The notes: generated from the sequence alone by a model not told the origin. 64,000 bases of DNA from Fimivicinus intestinavium (GCA_018715765.1 DVKY01000038.1:1-64000); one strand, 5' to 3'. Counted from the stretch's first letter, positions 25,229 to 34,883 are shown. Numbers and translations: made by a program.

Positions 25229-26608
25229 TTATTGTCCACACTCAAATACGAACCTTTTGTAACGACACAGGGGATATGTTTTTGCACCCTTTACCTCCAA
25301 TACCAGATGGAACACTCCGGTCCCGAAAAAGTCGATTGATACACGTGCGGTATTTTCTCTCGTCAGGTGTGTTTTCTCAAGGACATTGTCAGTCTCCGGA
25401 TACCAGAACCACCGGAATTCCAGCGACACGCTATCTGGACTTTTCGAATCGCCGGCATCTAACACAATGGTATCTCCTGATCTCACCTGAATCCTCTCTG
25501 GCGCATTCACCCGAACCACTGGCGCATGGGAACACTGTATAAATTTATCGGTGAGTGTCCACTCCATCCGTGCAGCAAAATCATACTGAAAGCCACTTCT
25601 CCAGCGCCACAGGCTCGCCTGTGGACTATGATGCATTACGCCATCGCGTCCCAATACGTCATCTGCTTCCCCCACCCAAACTGGTGTACCCTCCGGTGAA
25701 ACAACCCGCCTATACCTTCCTGACCAACCACCATAATCCGGGCGCTCAGGAACATTCAAACCGTTCGGTATAAGGCCCAAAAACGCCGGTGTATCCCCTT
25801 CCATGATAAAAACTGTTTTTGGATATTGTCTGCCAAGCGGACCTTTGGAACGGATATATCTTTTGAGCCACTGCGCACTGATCATGTCCGTATCCGCACC
25901 AGCAAATCCACCGGGGCGGATACCATCCTCACTACCGTGTCGATTCCTATCCGCCGAAATTCCCGGCCAAACTGCCCGAAAATAATCTTTTGCGCCCGAA
26001 ACCGTTCCATCAGAAGGAGTGACAATATAGAACAGACGATTCCCGTACTGCTCACGGATCCATTTAGCGCTGTTATCTTGATCGGAAATGGAGTGAATGC
26101 GAATTTTGGATAGAAAGGCGTTTAATTCCAAAAGGCTGCGGGTTTGACCAACCTGCCAGATTGCTTGAGCCAGAGTATTTGCTCCGCCCCATAGGCCAAT
26201 CCATACCGGGCGTGGATCCGGATCATCAACTGCCTCTATGATCCGACGCACACCGGGATTATCCATGTATTTTTCCCCTGCAAAACCGTCCCCAGGTGCC
26301 CGGCCATAGGATGGAATTCCCAAACACAGGATCTTTTTTAGCCGCTCCATGCTGGGATACCCATCACTATGGCGATCTAAATTAGGTTTTACCGCACCGT
26401 AGGCTTTCAAAATCCTCCTGACCAATGCAAGCGCGCGTTTCCCACCGCCTTTTTTCACAAAGCAGGAGCTACAAAGAATAATCCCTTCCAGGTCAATCTC
26501 ATTGGTGTAAAGCAACAAACGGATCAGGCTCTGAATATCGTCCTTTTCCGCCCAAGGGAGATAGCTTGGGTTGATATCGGTCAATACGATGTATCGATTT
26601 TTTTCCAC
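25229..26608 (-). CDS. Sde182-type nucleoside-hydrolase-like protein (DUF1593)
   Basis: A 459-residue protein. The N-terminal 300 residues match the cellulose-binding Sde182 / DUF1593 family with a nucleoside-hydrolase-like fold: VLTDINPSYLPWAEKDDIQSLIRLLLY carries the Asp-rich metal site and WIGLWGGANTLAQAIW a conserved block. The C-terminal part is a beta-rich domain (VRSGDTIVLDAGDSKSPDS) typical of the same family. No signal peptide is present, so it is cytoplasmic. A GTG at 26608 with AGAAGGAG seven bases upstream is the best start; it directly follows the rhamnosidase stop. The family is frequent in plant-glycan loci, but its reaction is not established; hydrolysis of a rhamnosyl compound is a guess from context. 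Confidence 0.75.
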   Translation of the reverse strand: MEKNRYIVLTDINPSYLPWAEKDDIQSLIRLLLYTNEIDLEGIILCSSCFVKKGGGKRALALVRRILKAYGAVKPNLDRHSDGYPSMERLKKILCLGIPSYGRAPGDGFAGEKYMDNPGVRRIIEAVDDPDPRPVWIGLWGGANTLAQAIWQVGQTRSLLELNAFLSKIRIHSISDQDNSAKWIREQYGNRLFYIVTPSDGTVSGAKDYFRAVWPGISADRNRHGSEDGIRPGGFAGADTDMISAQWLKRYIRSKGPLGRQYPKTVFIMEGDTPAFLGLIPNGLNVPERPDYGGWSGRYRRVVSPEGTPVWVGEADDVLGRDGVMHHSPQASLWRWRSGFQYDFAARMEWTLTDKFIQCSHAPVVRVNAPERIQVRSGDTIVLDAGDSKSPDSVSLEFRWFWYPETDNVLEKTHLTRENTARVSIDFFGTGVFHLVLEVKGAKTYPLCRYKRFVFECGQ

Positions 26609-26609
26609 A

Positions 26610-29186
26610 TCAACTCTCCTTCTGACCTCCATCGTGATAGGTCATCGTTCCGGCATGCTGTTGATATACGGCACCGTCCGGCAGACGGATCTCCGCCGTA
26701 CAGTTCGCGGGAATTACCACCTCAAACAGGTGCTTCCCCCCGTCCATGCGCCAGCCGCTCTCCACACGTCCATACACGCTGTCATAAGCCGCGTGCGCAT
26801 GGGTGAAGTGCCCGCCCGGCTTCGGGGCGATCACGAAGTGATTTTCGCCGGCGACCTGAATACCGCACATCTGCGAAAACAGCCATTCACACACCGCGCC
26901 CTTTGAGTAGTGGTTGAGCGAGGCCACACCGCCCTGCGCCTCAATGCCTTCCCAGCTCTCCCAAATTGTATTGGCGCCCATCTTGGTCATGAACAGCCAA
27001 CCGGGCATTTCCTCGTTCTCCAACAGGCGGTAGGCGTAGTCAATCCCCAAATCCGCTAAGACGTAGAGAATAAAGGGGGTGGACAAGAAACCTGTCCCCA
27101 GCCGCCAGCCATAATGATCCAGCGCCTGGATCAACCGTTTTTGGGCAAATTCCGTCTGTTTTTCATCCAACAGCTTCATATAAAGCGGACGGACAAGCTT
27201 TGCCTGCCGGTCGGTATCAAGGGAATATTTTGGGGCTCCAACCAGCCTGCGGTAGCCGGAGCGCGCCCGTTCCGCGTACTTTCGGTATGTCAGCAAGTCC
27301 TCCTTTTCCCCCAGCGCCTCGGCGATCTCCGCCATATGCTCGAGCATATAGACCATGTAGGCTGTTGTCTCCTCCGGGTGCGGACTGACAAAGTCAGAGA
27401 TCTGGAAGGCATTGACATCCACCGGCTCCGTCCACTCCCCATAGGACTGCCCATAGTTGGCGATATCCTTCCTGTGCCGGAAGCCCACGCCTGTCGGCAG
27501 GGCGGTGGGGTACCATTTGCCGAGCGTTTTGATTTTAAACAATGCATATTTACGCATCTGCGCATAGTGCTCCCGGAGAACCCGCAGATCGCCGTACTGC
27601 TTCCAAAGGCGGTAGGGGATGAGGACGCCGGCATCCGACCAGCCCGGCGAACCATCCATTGCATTCATATAGAAGTCGATCCCGCCGGGCGGGGTGATCT
27701 GGCGGAAGCATCCGTTTTTGCGCTGCCCGTCGCACATATCATCCATATACTTGCGGCCAAACGTATCATAGTCAAACAGGTAGCTCGCCGTGTTGACAAA
27801 GAGCTGTGCATCACCCGTCCACCCATGGCGCTCGCGCGTAGGGCAGTCTGTGGGTACATCGAGCGAGTTCCCCTTGGTAGACCAGACCGTCGCCTGAACA
27901 AATCGGTTGAGCAGATCATTGGAGCTGTCGAAAAATCCGGTCTGCGCCATATCGGAGTATACGGCGATGGCTGTGATCTCCTCCGCGCCGATCTCCACAT
28001 CGGACTCCACCTCCGCATACTGGAATCCGAATACGGCAAACGTCGTTTTATAGTGGTTTTCGCCCTCCCTGCATGTGTAATCGACTGCCTGCAAAGGTGT
28101 TGCAAAATCCTTGCGGGCGCACTGGATGTTTTTCAGCGTCAGATTGCCGTCCGCATCCAGCATCTCCCCACAGCGGATTCGGATTCGCTGCCCCCGGTGC
28201 GCCTGTACCCGGAACTCCAACCAGCCCGCAATATTTTGGCCAAAGTCATAGAGCCGGCGCCCGTTTGGCGCAACGGAAACGGTCGGGTGGAACCGCTCAT
28301 GCTCGGTGACAGGCACGTTATTGGAGGCGGACGGCACAACGGAATGCCGCGTGACAGCCACCCTGCGGCCATATGCGGGCGTTTTGAATGCGGCGACGGT
28401 TTCGCCATCCTTATTGTCGGCAAATCGGATCGGGCCGTCGTCCGACCACTGCCAGCTCTCATCCGAACAGATCATTTCCGTCCGGCCGTCCTCATAGCGG
28501 AGCTCCAATTGGGCCAAAAGTTTGGTTTGAGTTCCATACTGGTTTTTCAAGCCCCAGGCACCGCAGCTGCCGCGGTACCAGCCGTCCGCAAGCTGGACGG
28601 TAATCGTATGGCCGCCCGCACCCAGCCGGTCCGTCACGTCGTACGTCTGATATTGCACACGCTTGCGGTAATCCGTATGCCCCGGCGCCATACAGAAGTT
28701 CCCGATTTTCACGCCGTCCAGACAGGCCTCGTAAAGCCCGCAGGCCGTGATGTACAGCCGGGCACTTTGCAGCTGCCCCTGCACGGTAATCGCCCTACGG
28801 AAGCAGTCCACGGGGTAACGACGCCTGCGGTTTACCCGATAATCTCCGCTGATCCACTTGGCCCGCCAATCCGAAGCCTCCAGCAGCCCCATTTCAAAAA
28901 ATGCCGGCTCCGACCACGCACCCTCACGGTCCGATTCGTCCCACAGCTTTACCTGCCAGATTACGCGCTGGCGGGAGGCCAGCGGCCGAGGGTACTCGAT
29001 CCCAGCCATCCGACCGGTGGCGACCTTGCCGCTGTCCCAGATCACGTAATCCTCCGTTTTTGCCTGAATCTGATAGGCGGACTGCCGGACAGCGCCCGTC
29101 ACATTCCACATCAGACGCGGCTTTTGACAATCAATCCCCAGCGGGTTATTCAAATATTCGGTTCTCAGCCTTACTGCCTGTATCAT
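26610..29186 (-). CDS. Alpha-L-rhamnosidase, GH78
   Basis: An 858-residue family 78 glycoside hydrolase that releases L-rhamnose from plant glycans or glycosides. The N-terminal half has the accessory beta-sandwich domains. The catalytic (alpha/alpha)6 domain holds the family block DVPTDCPTRERHGWTGDAQ and the later TTIWESWEG-like site NTIWESWEGIEAQGG. A C-terminal beta domain with the IPANCTAEIRLPDG stretch closes it. No signal peptide is present, so it acts on imported oligosaccharides or glycosides. The start at 29186 has TAGGAGA seven bases upstream. Imported substrate would come through the GPH symporter two genes upstream. Confidence 0.93.
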   Translation of the reverse strand: MIQAVRLRTEYLNNPLGIDCQKPRLMWNVTGAVRQSAYQIQAKTEDYVIWDSGKVATGRMAGIEYPRPLASRQRVIWQVKLWDESDREGAWSEPAFFEMGLLEASDWRAKWISGDYRVNRRRRYPVDCFRRAITVQGQLQSARLYITACGLYEACLDGVKIGNFCMAPGHTDYRKRVQYQTYDVTDRLGAGGHTITVQLADGWYRGSCGAWGLKNQYGTQTKLLAQLELRYEDGRTEMICSDESWQWSDDGPIRFADNKDGETVAAFKTPAYGRRVAVTRHSVVPSASNNVPVTEHERFHPTVSVAPNGRRLYDFGQNIAGWLEFRVQAHRGQRIRIRCGEMLDADGNLTLKNIQCARKDFATPLQAVDYTCREGENHYKTTFAVFGFQYAEVESDVEIGAEEITAIAVYSDMAQTGFFDSSNDLLNRFVQATVWSTKGNSLDVPTDCPTRERHGWTGDAQLFVNTASYLFDYDTFGRKYMDDMCDGQRKNGCFRQITPPGGIDFYMNAMDGSPGWSDAGVLIPYRLWKQYGDLRVLREHYAQMRKYALFKIKTLGKWYPTALPTGVGFRHRKDIANYGQSYGEWTEPVDVNAFQISDFVSPHPEETTAYMVYMLEHMAEIAEALGEKEDLLTYRKYAERARSGYRRLVGAPKYSLDTDRQAKLVRPLYMKLLDEKQTEFAQKRLIQALDHYGWRLGTGFLSTPFILYVLADLGIDYAYRLLENEEMPGWLFMTKMGANTIWESWEGIEAQGGVASLNHYSKGAVCEWLFSQMCGIQVAGENHFVIAPKPGGHFTHAHAAYDSVYGRVESGWRMDGGKHLFEVVIPANCTAEIRLPDGAVYQQHAGTMTYHDGGQKES

Positions 29187-29272
29187 AACGATTTCTCCTA
29201 TCTGCGCAAATCTTATATGAACTGTTTCAATCAAAATAGACCGTCATCTGTACTGTCCTGTCGCCGTCTCCT

Positions 29273-30085
29273 TTATTCCGCCATCACCTCAAATAATACA
29301 CGCTCCATATACGGCGTCCACCACTCCAGATAACCGGCCTTTGTGGGATGAATTTCATCGGCCATATACAGGGAACGCTGTTCGGGTGTTATGGCGTTAA
29401 AATCCGCATCGCTCCACAGGTCGATCACAGTAATATCCCATTGCTCCCGAATGCGGTTCAGGAGCTCAACCATTGCGGCATACTCCTGACTGCCATACTG
29501 CGGATTGGTGTAAAATACAACAGGACATTTCCAGGTTTGTGACGCATAGGCGATGATATATTCAATCGCTCCCGCAACGGTTGATGTGTCAAAATCCTCT
29601 GTATCTGAAATTCCCTTCACAGACCCCAGCGGCTTCCCCTGTGTGGCATCGTTTGTAGAAAGCTGGCACACAAACAAATCCACCTGCATGGCTGTATCCA
29701 GCCCCTCCATGCGCGGAATATAGGAACCGGGGCCGTTGTCCACCAGCGTTGTACCCGATACCGCCTCCTTGGTAATAGTGCACCCGTTGCGCGCGGCAAT
29801 AAAGTCGGAAAATGAAACACCCTGAGAGGAGGCGCCATACGTGACGGAAGACCCCAAAAACACAATATGCTTCCCTGCCAGCGGGCTGTCTGCTGCCGGG
29901 GTGATCTGATCCACATTATATTGTTCCGCATTCCCGGGCAGTTGGGATGTCTTCAGATCATGCAGCTTCGCAAACGGCCCCCAACTCCATTGATAACCAC
30001 AAAAGGCAAGCCACGCCGCGACTAGAACAACCGCGATCGGGACGCCTATCAGCAATCCACGATATATACCCTTTTTATTTTTCAC
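29273..30085 (-). CDS. Membrane-anchored SGNH/GDSL hydrolase
   Basis: A 270-residue protein with one N-terminal membrane segment (GLLIGVPIAVVLVAAWLAF) and an SGNH-fold domain outside the membrane. Block I is FLGSSVTYGASS with the nucleophile Ser, and the catalytic pair appears in DEIHPTKAGY near the C-terminus. The family removes acetyl or other acyl groups. In this locus an acetylesterase acting on rhamnose-containing plant material is the likely role. The GTG at 30085 is preferred because GGAGG lies eight bases upstream; a GTG three codons earlier falls inside that binding site. Confidence 0.8.
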   Translation of the reverse strand: MKNKKGIYRGLLIGVPIAVVLVAAWLAFCGYQWSWGPFAKLHDLKTSQLPGNAEQYNVDQITPAADSPLAGKHIVFLGSSVTYGASSQGVSFSDFIAARNGCTITKEAVSGTTLVDNGPGSYIPRMEGLDTAMQVDLFVCQLSTNDATQGKPLGSVKGISDTEDFDTSTVAGAIEYIIAYASQTWKCPVVFYTNPQYGSQEYAAMVELLNRIREQWDITVIDLWSDADFNAITPEQRSLYMADEIHPTKAGYLEWWTPYMERVLFEVMAE

Positions 30086-30116
30086 CGCTTGCACCTCCAG
30101 CCTGCCAAATATGCAC

Positions 30117-31973
30117 TCAACTGCGCACCTGCTTCAGTTCGCGCTGAATCTTCTGGCGGTAGGCGCGGCCCTTGCGCTGCTCCTCAGCCCAGGCACGATC
30201 ATCCCGCTCCTGTTTTGCCTTTCGCCTGGCGCGTTCCTTTTCGGACATACCGGCTTCTTTTTGCGCCCGCTTTGCAGCAGCTTTCTCTGCCTTTTCAGCG
30301 GCCTTTTTCTCCGCGGCGTTACGCTTTTGTTCTTTCTTTTCCTGTTCCGCCGCACGGCGCTGCTGGTATTCCGATCGCTTCTGCTCGTAATCCCAGCCCT
30401 TACGTTTACACGTCTCTTCCAACTCCCGGAGTGCGGCCTCCTTCGCCTCTGCCTCAAAACGGGCCTGTTCGCGCTCAGCCTCAACTTCCGGATCAACCCA
30501 CTCGCGGCCTTCCGCCAAACACTTTTCACGCTGTAACGTACGGATTTCCGCCTGTTTGCGCTCCACGGTCTTTTCAACGTTCAGGAAGATCAGCAACACG
30601 GCCAGGACGATGCCGGTAATTGTCTCAAGCCCGACGAAAGAGAACACGATGACATCCTGCACACCGGCAGACTGTGCGGCGGCAATGGTATTCCCGGCAG
30701 CGTCAATCGTAGGCGCCACATATCCCGCACCGGCCAACATCCAGTTGAACAGGCCTGTGACCAATCCGATGACCGCCACAGCAATCGTGTTGTAAATCGA
30801 CATGGCCAACCCGTCACAGCGGATGCCGCTCTTCCACTCCACATGGTCGAGCGTATCTGCAAACAGCGCCATAAACACATAGGCACTGGGTAAACCACCG
30901 ATGTTTTTGATAAACTGGCCTGTGAGCACAATTGGCATGCTGTTTGGAACCATCCAGCAGATTGCACTGCCGAGTGCGTAAAGCAGGAAGCCCACCATTG
31001 TTACATTGCGCTTGCCAAACCGCTTGGCCAGGGGCCACACGGCAAAAATCCCGATCCCCATTGGAATCCCGCCAATGACGGAGACGAGCGTCTGGGTGAT
31101 GCCGTCGTTGTAGGTGCCCAGCACATAGTTGCAATAATAGACAAGGCTCAGATTCTTTAGACTGGAGCCGACCGTATAAATAAGAAAATAACTGAGGATA
31201 ATCAGGATGTATTTATCCGAGAGAACAATCTTTAACTGAACCCGAAAAGGAATTTTTTTCTCCTGTACTGCGGCTGTCTCCTCTGTAACACGCTCCTTGG
31301 TAAAATAATACTCCATCAACGTCAGCGGAAGCGCCAAAATGGACAGGACGCTCATCACAGTAATCCATTTGGAAGCGTCAACGCCCAGCATGGGCATGAT
31401 CGCCATCGGGAACACCAGCGCTACAATAATACCGGACATCATGATGGTAGAAATTTGATTAAAAACGGACAGCCCGCCGCGTTGAAGCACATTGCGGGTG
31501 GAGAGCGGCACCATCAGGTTGTGGCTCATGTTATAAATGGTATAGGCAATGGAATAAAACAGATTATATGAAATCATGACCCAACAGACCTGCACGATTT
31601 CACTGCCTGATGGGACGGTGAACAGCAGGATGCCTGTGACACACAGCATCGGCGCGGAGACCAGAATCCAGGGCCGCGCCTTTCCCTGCCGGGTGCGTGT
31701 ACGGTCAATAATATACCCCATGATAATATTTGTGATCGCATCAATGATCTTGGACACTACCGGAAAGACCGTTAAAAATAGGCCGTTCCACACATGGGTT
31801 AAATTCAGCACATCCGTATAGTACACATTCAGATATGTAGCCAACACCGCGTTGAGCAGCAGCGCTCCGCACGGGCCGAGCAGATACCCCAGCCAGCGCT
31901 CGCGCGCCGTGACGTTTCTGGAGTGAATCCTACTGTTCCAAAAAGATCCAATAAACAGTTTCTTTTGCTTCAT
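30117..31973 (-). CDS. GPH-family symporter with long C-terminal coiled-coil tail, probable rhamnoside transporter
   Basis: A 618-residue protein: a 12-helix GPH symporter (residues 1 to about 464) with DAITNIIMGYIIDRTRTR as family signature, followed by a 150-residue cytoplasmic tail (about 465-618) made almost only of Glu, Lys, Arg, Ala and Gln, predicted to be coiled coil. It is the first gene of the rhamnose operon, so it most likely imports rhamnose or a rhamnosyl glycoside. The tail ends in a strongly basic stretch and takes the place where LacS-type members carry a PTS IIA domain. The ATG has GGAGGA eight bases upstream. Confidence 0.88.
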   Translation of the reverse strand: MKQKKLFIGSFWNSRIHSRNVTARERWLGYLLGPCGALLLNAVLATYLNVYYTDVLNLTHVWNGLFLTVFPVVSKIIDAITNIIMGYIIDRTRTRQGKARPWILVSAPMLCVTGILLFTVPSGSEIVQVCWVMISYNLFYSIAYTIYNMSHNLMVPLSTRNVLQRGGLSVFNQISTIMMSGIIVALVFPMAIMPMLGVDASKWITVMSVLSILALPLTLMEYYFTKERVTEETAAVQEKKIPFRVQLKIVLSDKYILIILSYFLIYTVGSSLKNLSLVYYCNYVLGTYNDGITQTLVSVIGGIPMGIGIFAVWPLAKRFGKRNVTMVGFLLYALGSAICWMVPNSMPIVLTGQFIKNIGGLPSAYVFMALFADTLDHVEWKSGIRCDGLAMSIYNTIAVAVIGLVTGLFNWMLAGAGYVAPTIDAAGNTIAAAQSAGVQDVIVFSFVGLETITGIVLAVLLIFLNVEKTVERKQAEIRTLQREKCLAEGREWVDPEVEAEREQARFEAEAKEAALRELEETCKRKGWDYEQKRSEYQQRRAAEQEKKEQKRNAAEKKAAEKAEKAAAKRAQKEAGMSEKERARRKAKQERDDRAWAEEQRKGRAYRQKIQRELKQVRS

Positions 31974-32277
31974 CTTTTTTTCCTCCGCTTCTCTGGAATG
32001 TACGGGAACCTTCTATTGAGACAAAACGCTTTTTCCTTTCAGAAGATGCTCATGCACCATTCCCCTCAATACGGCGTGGAAAAGGGACTGGGGGTTCCCC
32101 TCTCAGCAATGGCCGGGCGTTGAAACCCAGCGCCTCTTTGTAAATGTGCGCGCCGTCCTGTTTCACAGGCGAATGTGCTGGGCGATCAGACGCTCCCGAT
32201 AGGTGTACGCCTTTTCCCAAAAGAGCTTTCCTAATGGTGAGGCGTATGCTATCATAGTAATGAAAAGGGTGATGCAA
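31974..32277. promoter_or_regulatory. Divergent regulatory region between rhamnose operon and araC-type gene
   Basis: A 304-base gap between two divergent starts. Near the regulator a weak TTTCCT-17-TATCAT promoter can be drawn on the plus strand (about 32228-32256), overlapping a minus-strand TTGCAT-15-TATGAT. No clear direct repeats for an AraC protein were found by eye. Confidence 0.35.
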
Positions 32278-33489
32278 ATGAGACAGATTGATTTACAATA
32301 CATCTGCACCGTGATTGGGAATCTTTCCGGGATTCCTATTCGGATTTTTGAAAATGGCAAACAGATTTTTTACTATTCTTTTGTTGATCTGCCCAAGGAT
32401 CCAATTATTGTATATTGGGATGAAATTCAAAACGTTTCCAGCCATGTCGGATATTTTGTGACACATCATTTTAACTATTACGGGATCGTCAATTCCGGGC
32501 CGTATAAAATTGTCATTGGCCCGTCACGACAGATTTCAAACAGCGATCAGGAACTCAAGGAACTTGCGTTTCGTGCCGCCGTGCCGCAGGAAGAGGTTGG
32601 AAATTTTGTATCCGGGATGAAAAGTATTGTCCGGATGCCTCTGGAGTGCATACTGCAAATGTTATGTACCATCAACTATATTTTGAATGGGGAAAAGCTT
32701 CACCTAGCAGACATTACGCTGTATGAGGCAGAGCAGGAAGCGCTGGCTCAGAACTCACAGGCAGAGCGGATTAACGTGGATGCTTTGGCTGCGCCACGAA
32801 ACGTTCAGGATCAAACGTACGATCACAACACCCTGAAAACGGAGCAGAAAATTATGGGATTCGTTCGCAAGGGCGACTGCGATGCATTGAAGCAGTGGGT
32901 TGCCTCTGCCCCGGCGATCCGCGGCGGCGTACTAGCGCGGGATCAGCTGCGACAAATGAAAAACACCTTTATTGTTACGGTTACGCTTGTCTCTCGTGCC
33001 GCCATCCAGGGTGGAATGGATCCGCAGGACGCTCTGATGCTGAGTGATTCATTCATTCAAAAATGCGAGCTCCTCGCCTCCCCAGACCGGGTGACAAATC
33101 TGCTGTTTCACATGGTGCTGGAGTTCACCCAGCGGGTTCACCGGCTGCGTATCGGAGAAAATCCGACGCAACTCACACTGGAAGTTGCCAATTACATTCA
33201 GCATCATCTTTCCGAGCCCATTACGGCTGAAGATATCGCCCGCGAGCTATACATCAGCCGTCCATACCTGTCTTCCAAATTTAAAGAAGAGGCAGGCGAA
33301 ACAATCACAGACTTTATCCTGCGGGTGAAAACCGATGAGGCGAAGAATCTCCTTCGCTATACAGAAAATTCGATCGCCTCTATTGCCGTTTATCTCGGGT
33401 TCTCTTCACAGAGCCATTTTTCGCGTGTTTTTAAAAAGTATGCTGGATACTCACCCGGGGAATACCGTATAAAATACAGCGGGTCATAA
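32278..33489 (+). CDS. AraC-family transcriptional regulator of the rhamnose locus
   Basis: A 403-residue regulator. The first 280 residues form a sensor part without a typical cupin signature (a PocR- or YesN-like ligand or helical region may be present). The last 100 residues hold two helix-turn-helix units: AEDIARELYISRPYLSSKFKEEAG and NSIASIAVYLGFSSQSHFSRVFKKYAGYSPGEYR, the second being the AraC signature. The ATG at 32278 has AAAAGGG eight bases upstream. It is divergent from the rhamnose operon and most likely activates it in response to rhamnose. Confidence 0.88.
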   Translation: MRQIDLQYICTVIGNLSGIPIRIFENGKQIFYYSFVDLPKDPIIVYWDEIQNVSSHVGYFVTHHFNYYGIVNSGPYKIVIGPSRQISNSDQELKELAFRAAVPQEEVGNFVSGMKSIVRMPLECILQMLCTINYILNGEKLHLADITLYEAEQEALAQNSQAERINVDALAAPRNVQDQTYDHNTLKTEQKIMGFVRKGDCDALKQWVASAPAIRGGVLARDQLRQMKNTFIVTVTLVSRAAIQGGMDPQDALMLSDSFIQKCELLASPDRVTNLLFHMVLEFTQRVHRLRIGENPTQLTLEVANYIQHHLSEPITAEDIARELYISRPYLSSKFKEEAGETITDFILRVKTDEAKNLLRYTENSIASIAVYLGFSSQSHFSRVFKKYAGYSPGEYRIKYSGS

Positions 33490-33515
33490 GCTTACCGGAC
33501 GATCAAGGAATGAAT

Positions 33516-33552
33516 GGCTCCCGACAGTGAGGATAAAATCCTGTCGGGAGCC
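33516..33552. terminator. Hairpin between convergent genes
   Basis: Perfect 12-pair stem GGCTCCCGACAG / CTGTCGGGAGCC with a 13-base loop. T runs are short on both sides, but its position after the AraC gene and before the end of the convergent lipoprotein gene suits termination. Confidence 0.6.
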
Positions 33553-33607
33553 GTTGTTATGAGCGGATTTCTTGGGAAGTTCCGCCATGAATTGCACGAA
33601 TCCCTGT

Positions 33608-34294
33608 TTACTGGAGCGCGTCGGCAGATGGGTCAAATAAAAAAGTGACTTTTCCGCCTCCCGAGAATGACATTTTAATTTGAAAGGCGTTACCCGATTT
33701 GGCGTATGTTTTTTTCTCGCCTGCGGCAACGCCTATATTCCCGTTCTCGTTCTGATTGTGCGGCGTCAGGGTTAGGGTATCGCCAGCATCGTTTAGATCC
33801 CAGTAACCGTCGCTCCACACCATATAATCATCACCTGTTTGAGCGACCAACACATAGAGCTCATAGACCTTGCCGCTGATGCCGGAAGCGGTCGGCTCCT
33901 CCGTGTTTTTAAAGAGAATATAGGCCTCTCCGATCAGATTCGCCCAAATTTTGTTGGCACCAACCACTTTATAGAGATCCCCTTTTTTTTCTTTCTGGAT
34001 CGGCGCAGAGGGCGCTCTCACTGCCGTCTCCTTCGTTTCCTCGGTTTTTTCTTTCGGGTCCGTCGTAGGTTTTGTGCTGGAGGGCTGTTCCGATGGCTCC
34101 ACAGAAGAATCCGCAAGAGAAGAAAGTTCCGTAACGTTGGATGGATCAATCTTGGAAAACGCTGTCATGGGTTGTGTCCCCGACAGTTCTGCGGTTGGTT
34201 CCTCGCCGTCTCCACCACAGCCCGAAAGACCGGTGGTTAAAACGACCGCTCCCAGTAAGACGGATAAAATTTGGGATACGATTTTTCTTTTCAT
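33608..34294 (-). CDS. Lipoprotein of unknown function
   Basis: A 228-residue exported lipoprotein. The signal peptide ends in the lipobox LSGC (Cys 26). A Ser/Thr/Glu/Lys-rich linker of about 70 residues (45-105) precedes a compact domain (about 108-225) with VYELYVLVAQTGDDYMVWSDGYWDLND and many Gly and aromatic residues, probably all beta. AGGAGGA stands six bases before the ATG. I recognise no family. It appears to be a single-gene unit. Confidence 0.75.
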   Translation of the reverse strand: MKRKIVSQILSVLLGAVVLTTGLSGCGGDGEEPTAELSGTQPMTAFSKIDPSNVTELSSLADSSVEPSEQPSSTKPTTDPKEKTEETKETAVRAPSAPIQKEKKGDLYKVVGANKIWANLIGEAYILFKNTEEPTASGISGKVYELYVLVAQTGDDYMVWSDGYWDLNDAGDTLTLTPHNQNENGNIGVAAGEKKTYAKSGNAFQIKMSFSGGGKVTFLFDPSADALQ

Positions 34295-34745
34295 AATTCT
34301 TCCTCCTATTTTTTATTTAAAGGGCTTTCCCCGTGGCGCTATGAGCCTTTCCAGAATAATTTTGCTCTTCAGATGGCAAGGGCCTATTTGCACACCTGTT
34401 TCGTTGCGATCTGCTGATTTATAGATATTAAATATATTTTTTCTACTTATCTTTCAAACTATATATAGTATAATCTCAATTAAGGCTTTTTTCTTTCATA
34501 TTTGTCTCTTGATTTGTATAATTGTAATATCGTGCAGATTATTCTGTCGATTGCTGTTTGAGCTGGTCTTACAGCAATTGCCATTCGTAGAGCAGTGGTA
34601 GCGAAAACGAAAAATTGGAGGGGAAACTGAACTTGCCGACAACGGCATCATTACCGAAACCACTCAAAAGGCGTGCAGGATAACAGGCCAGCTATGCCCT
34701 ATGATCAAAGGTGGACACGGCAGAAGAAACCGAATAAAAAATGAC
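34295..34745. other. Intergenic region, possible small transcript
   Basis: About 450 bases without a clear gene. The left 250 bases are A+T rich with several TATA-like boxes, for example TTTCAT-17-TATAAT on the plus strand at about 34496-34524. Right of 34600 the composition is coding-like or structured, and GGAGGGGAA at 34618 precedes only very short frames. A strong terminator follows at 34746, so something on the plus strand is probably transcribed here, perhaps a small RNA or a decayed gene. Confidence 0.35.
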
Positions 34746-34782
34746 GATCCCCGGAATCCATAGCGGATTCCGGGGATTTTTT
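34746..34782 (+). terminator. Strong intrinsic terminator with no obvious gene before it
   Basis: GATCCCCGGAATCC / GGATTCCGGGGATT with loop ATAGC, then TTTTT. The T run marks the plus strand. Confidence 0.85.
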
Positions 34783-34883
34783 GCATAAGATATATTTTGA
34801 CATGTATTTAATGTCAATCAAACGCTTTAAATCCATATACTTATTAATATGGAAATAAATCGACAAAAAGCGGAGGATTGACA

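Noticed and set aside
27114..29333. Very long open frame (739 codons) on the plus strand opposite the GH78 gene
   Set aside because: It has no ribosome binding site and no family resemblance, and its composition is that of an antisense shadow of a clear glycoside hydrolase gene.
34624..34760. Very short frames after GGAGGGGAA at 34618
   Set aside because: A TTG-initiated frame of about 16 codons and a longer unstarted frame can be read, but neither shows a conserved protein pattern; kept only as part of a possible transcript.
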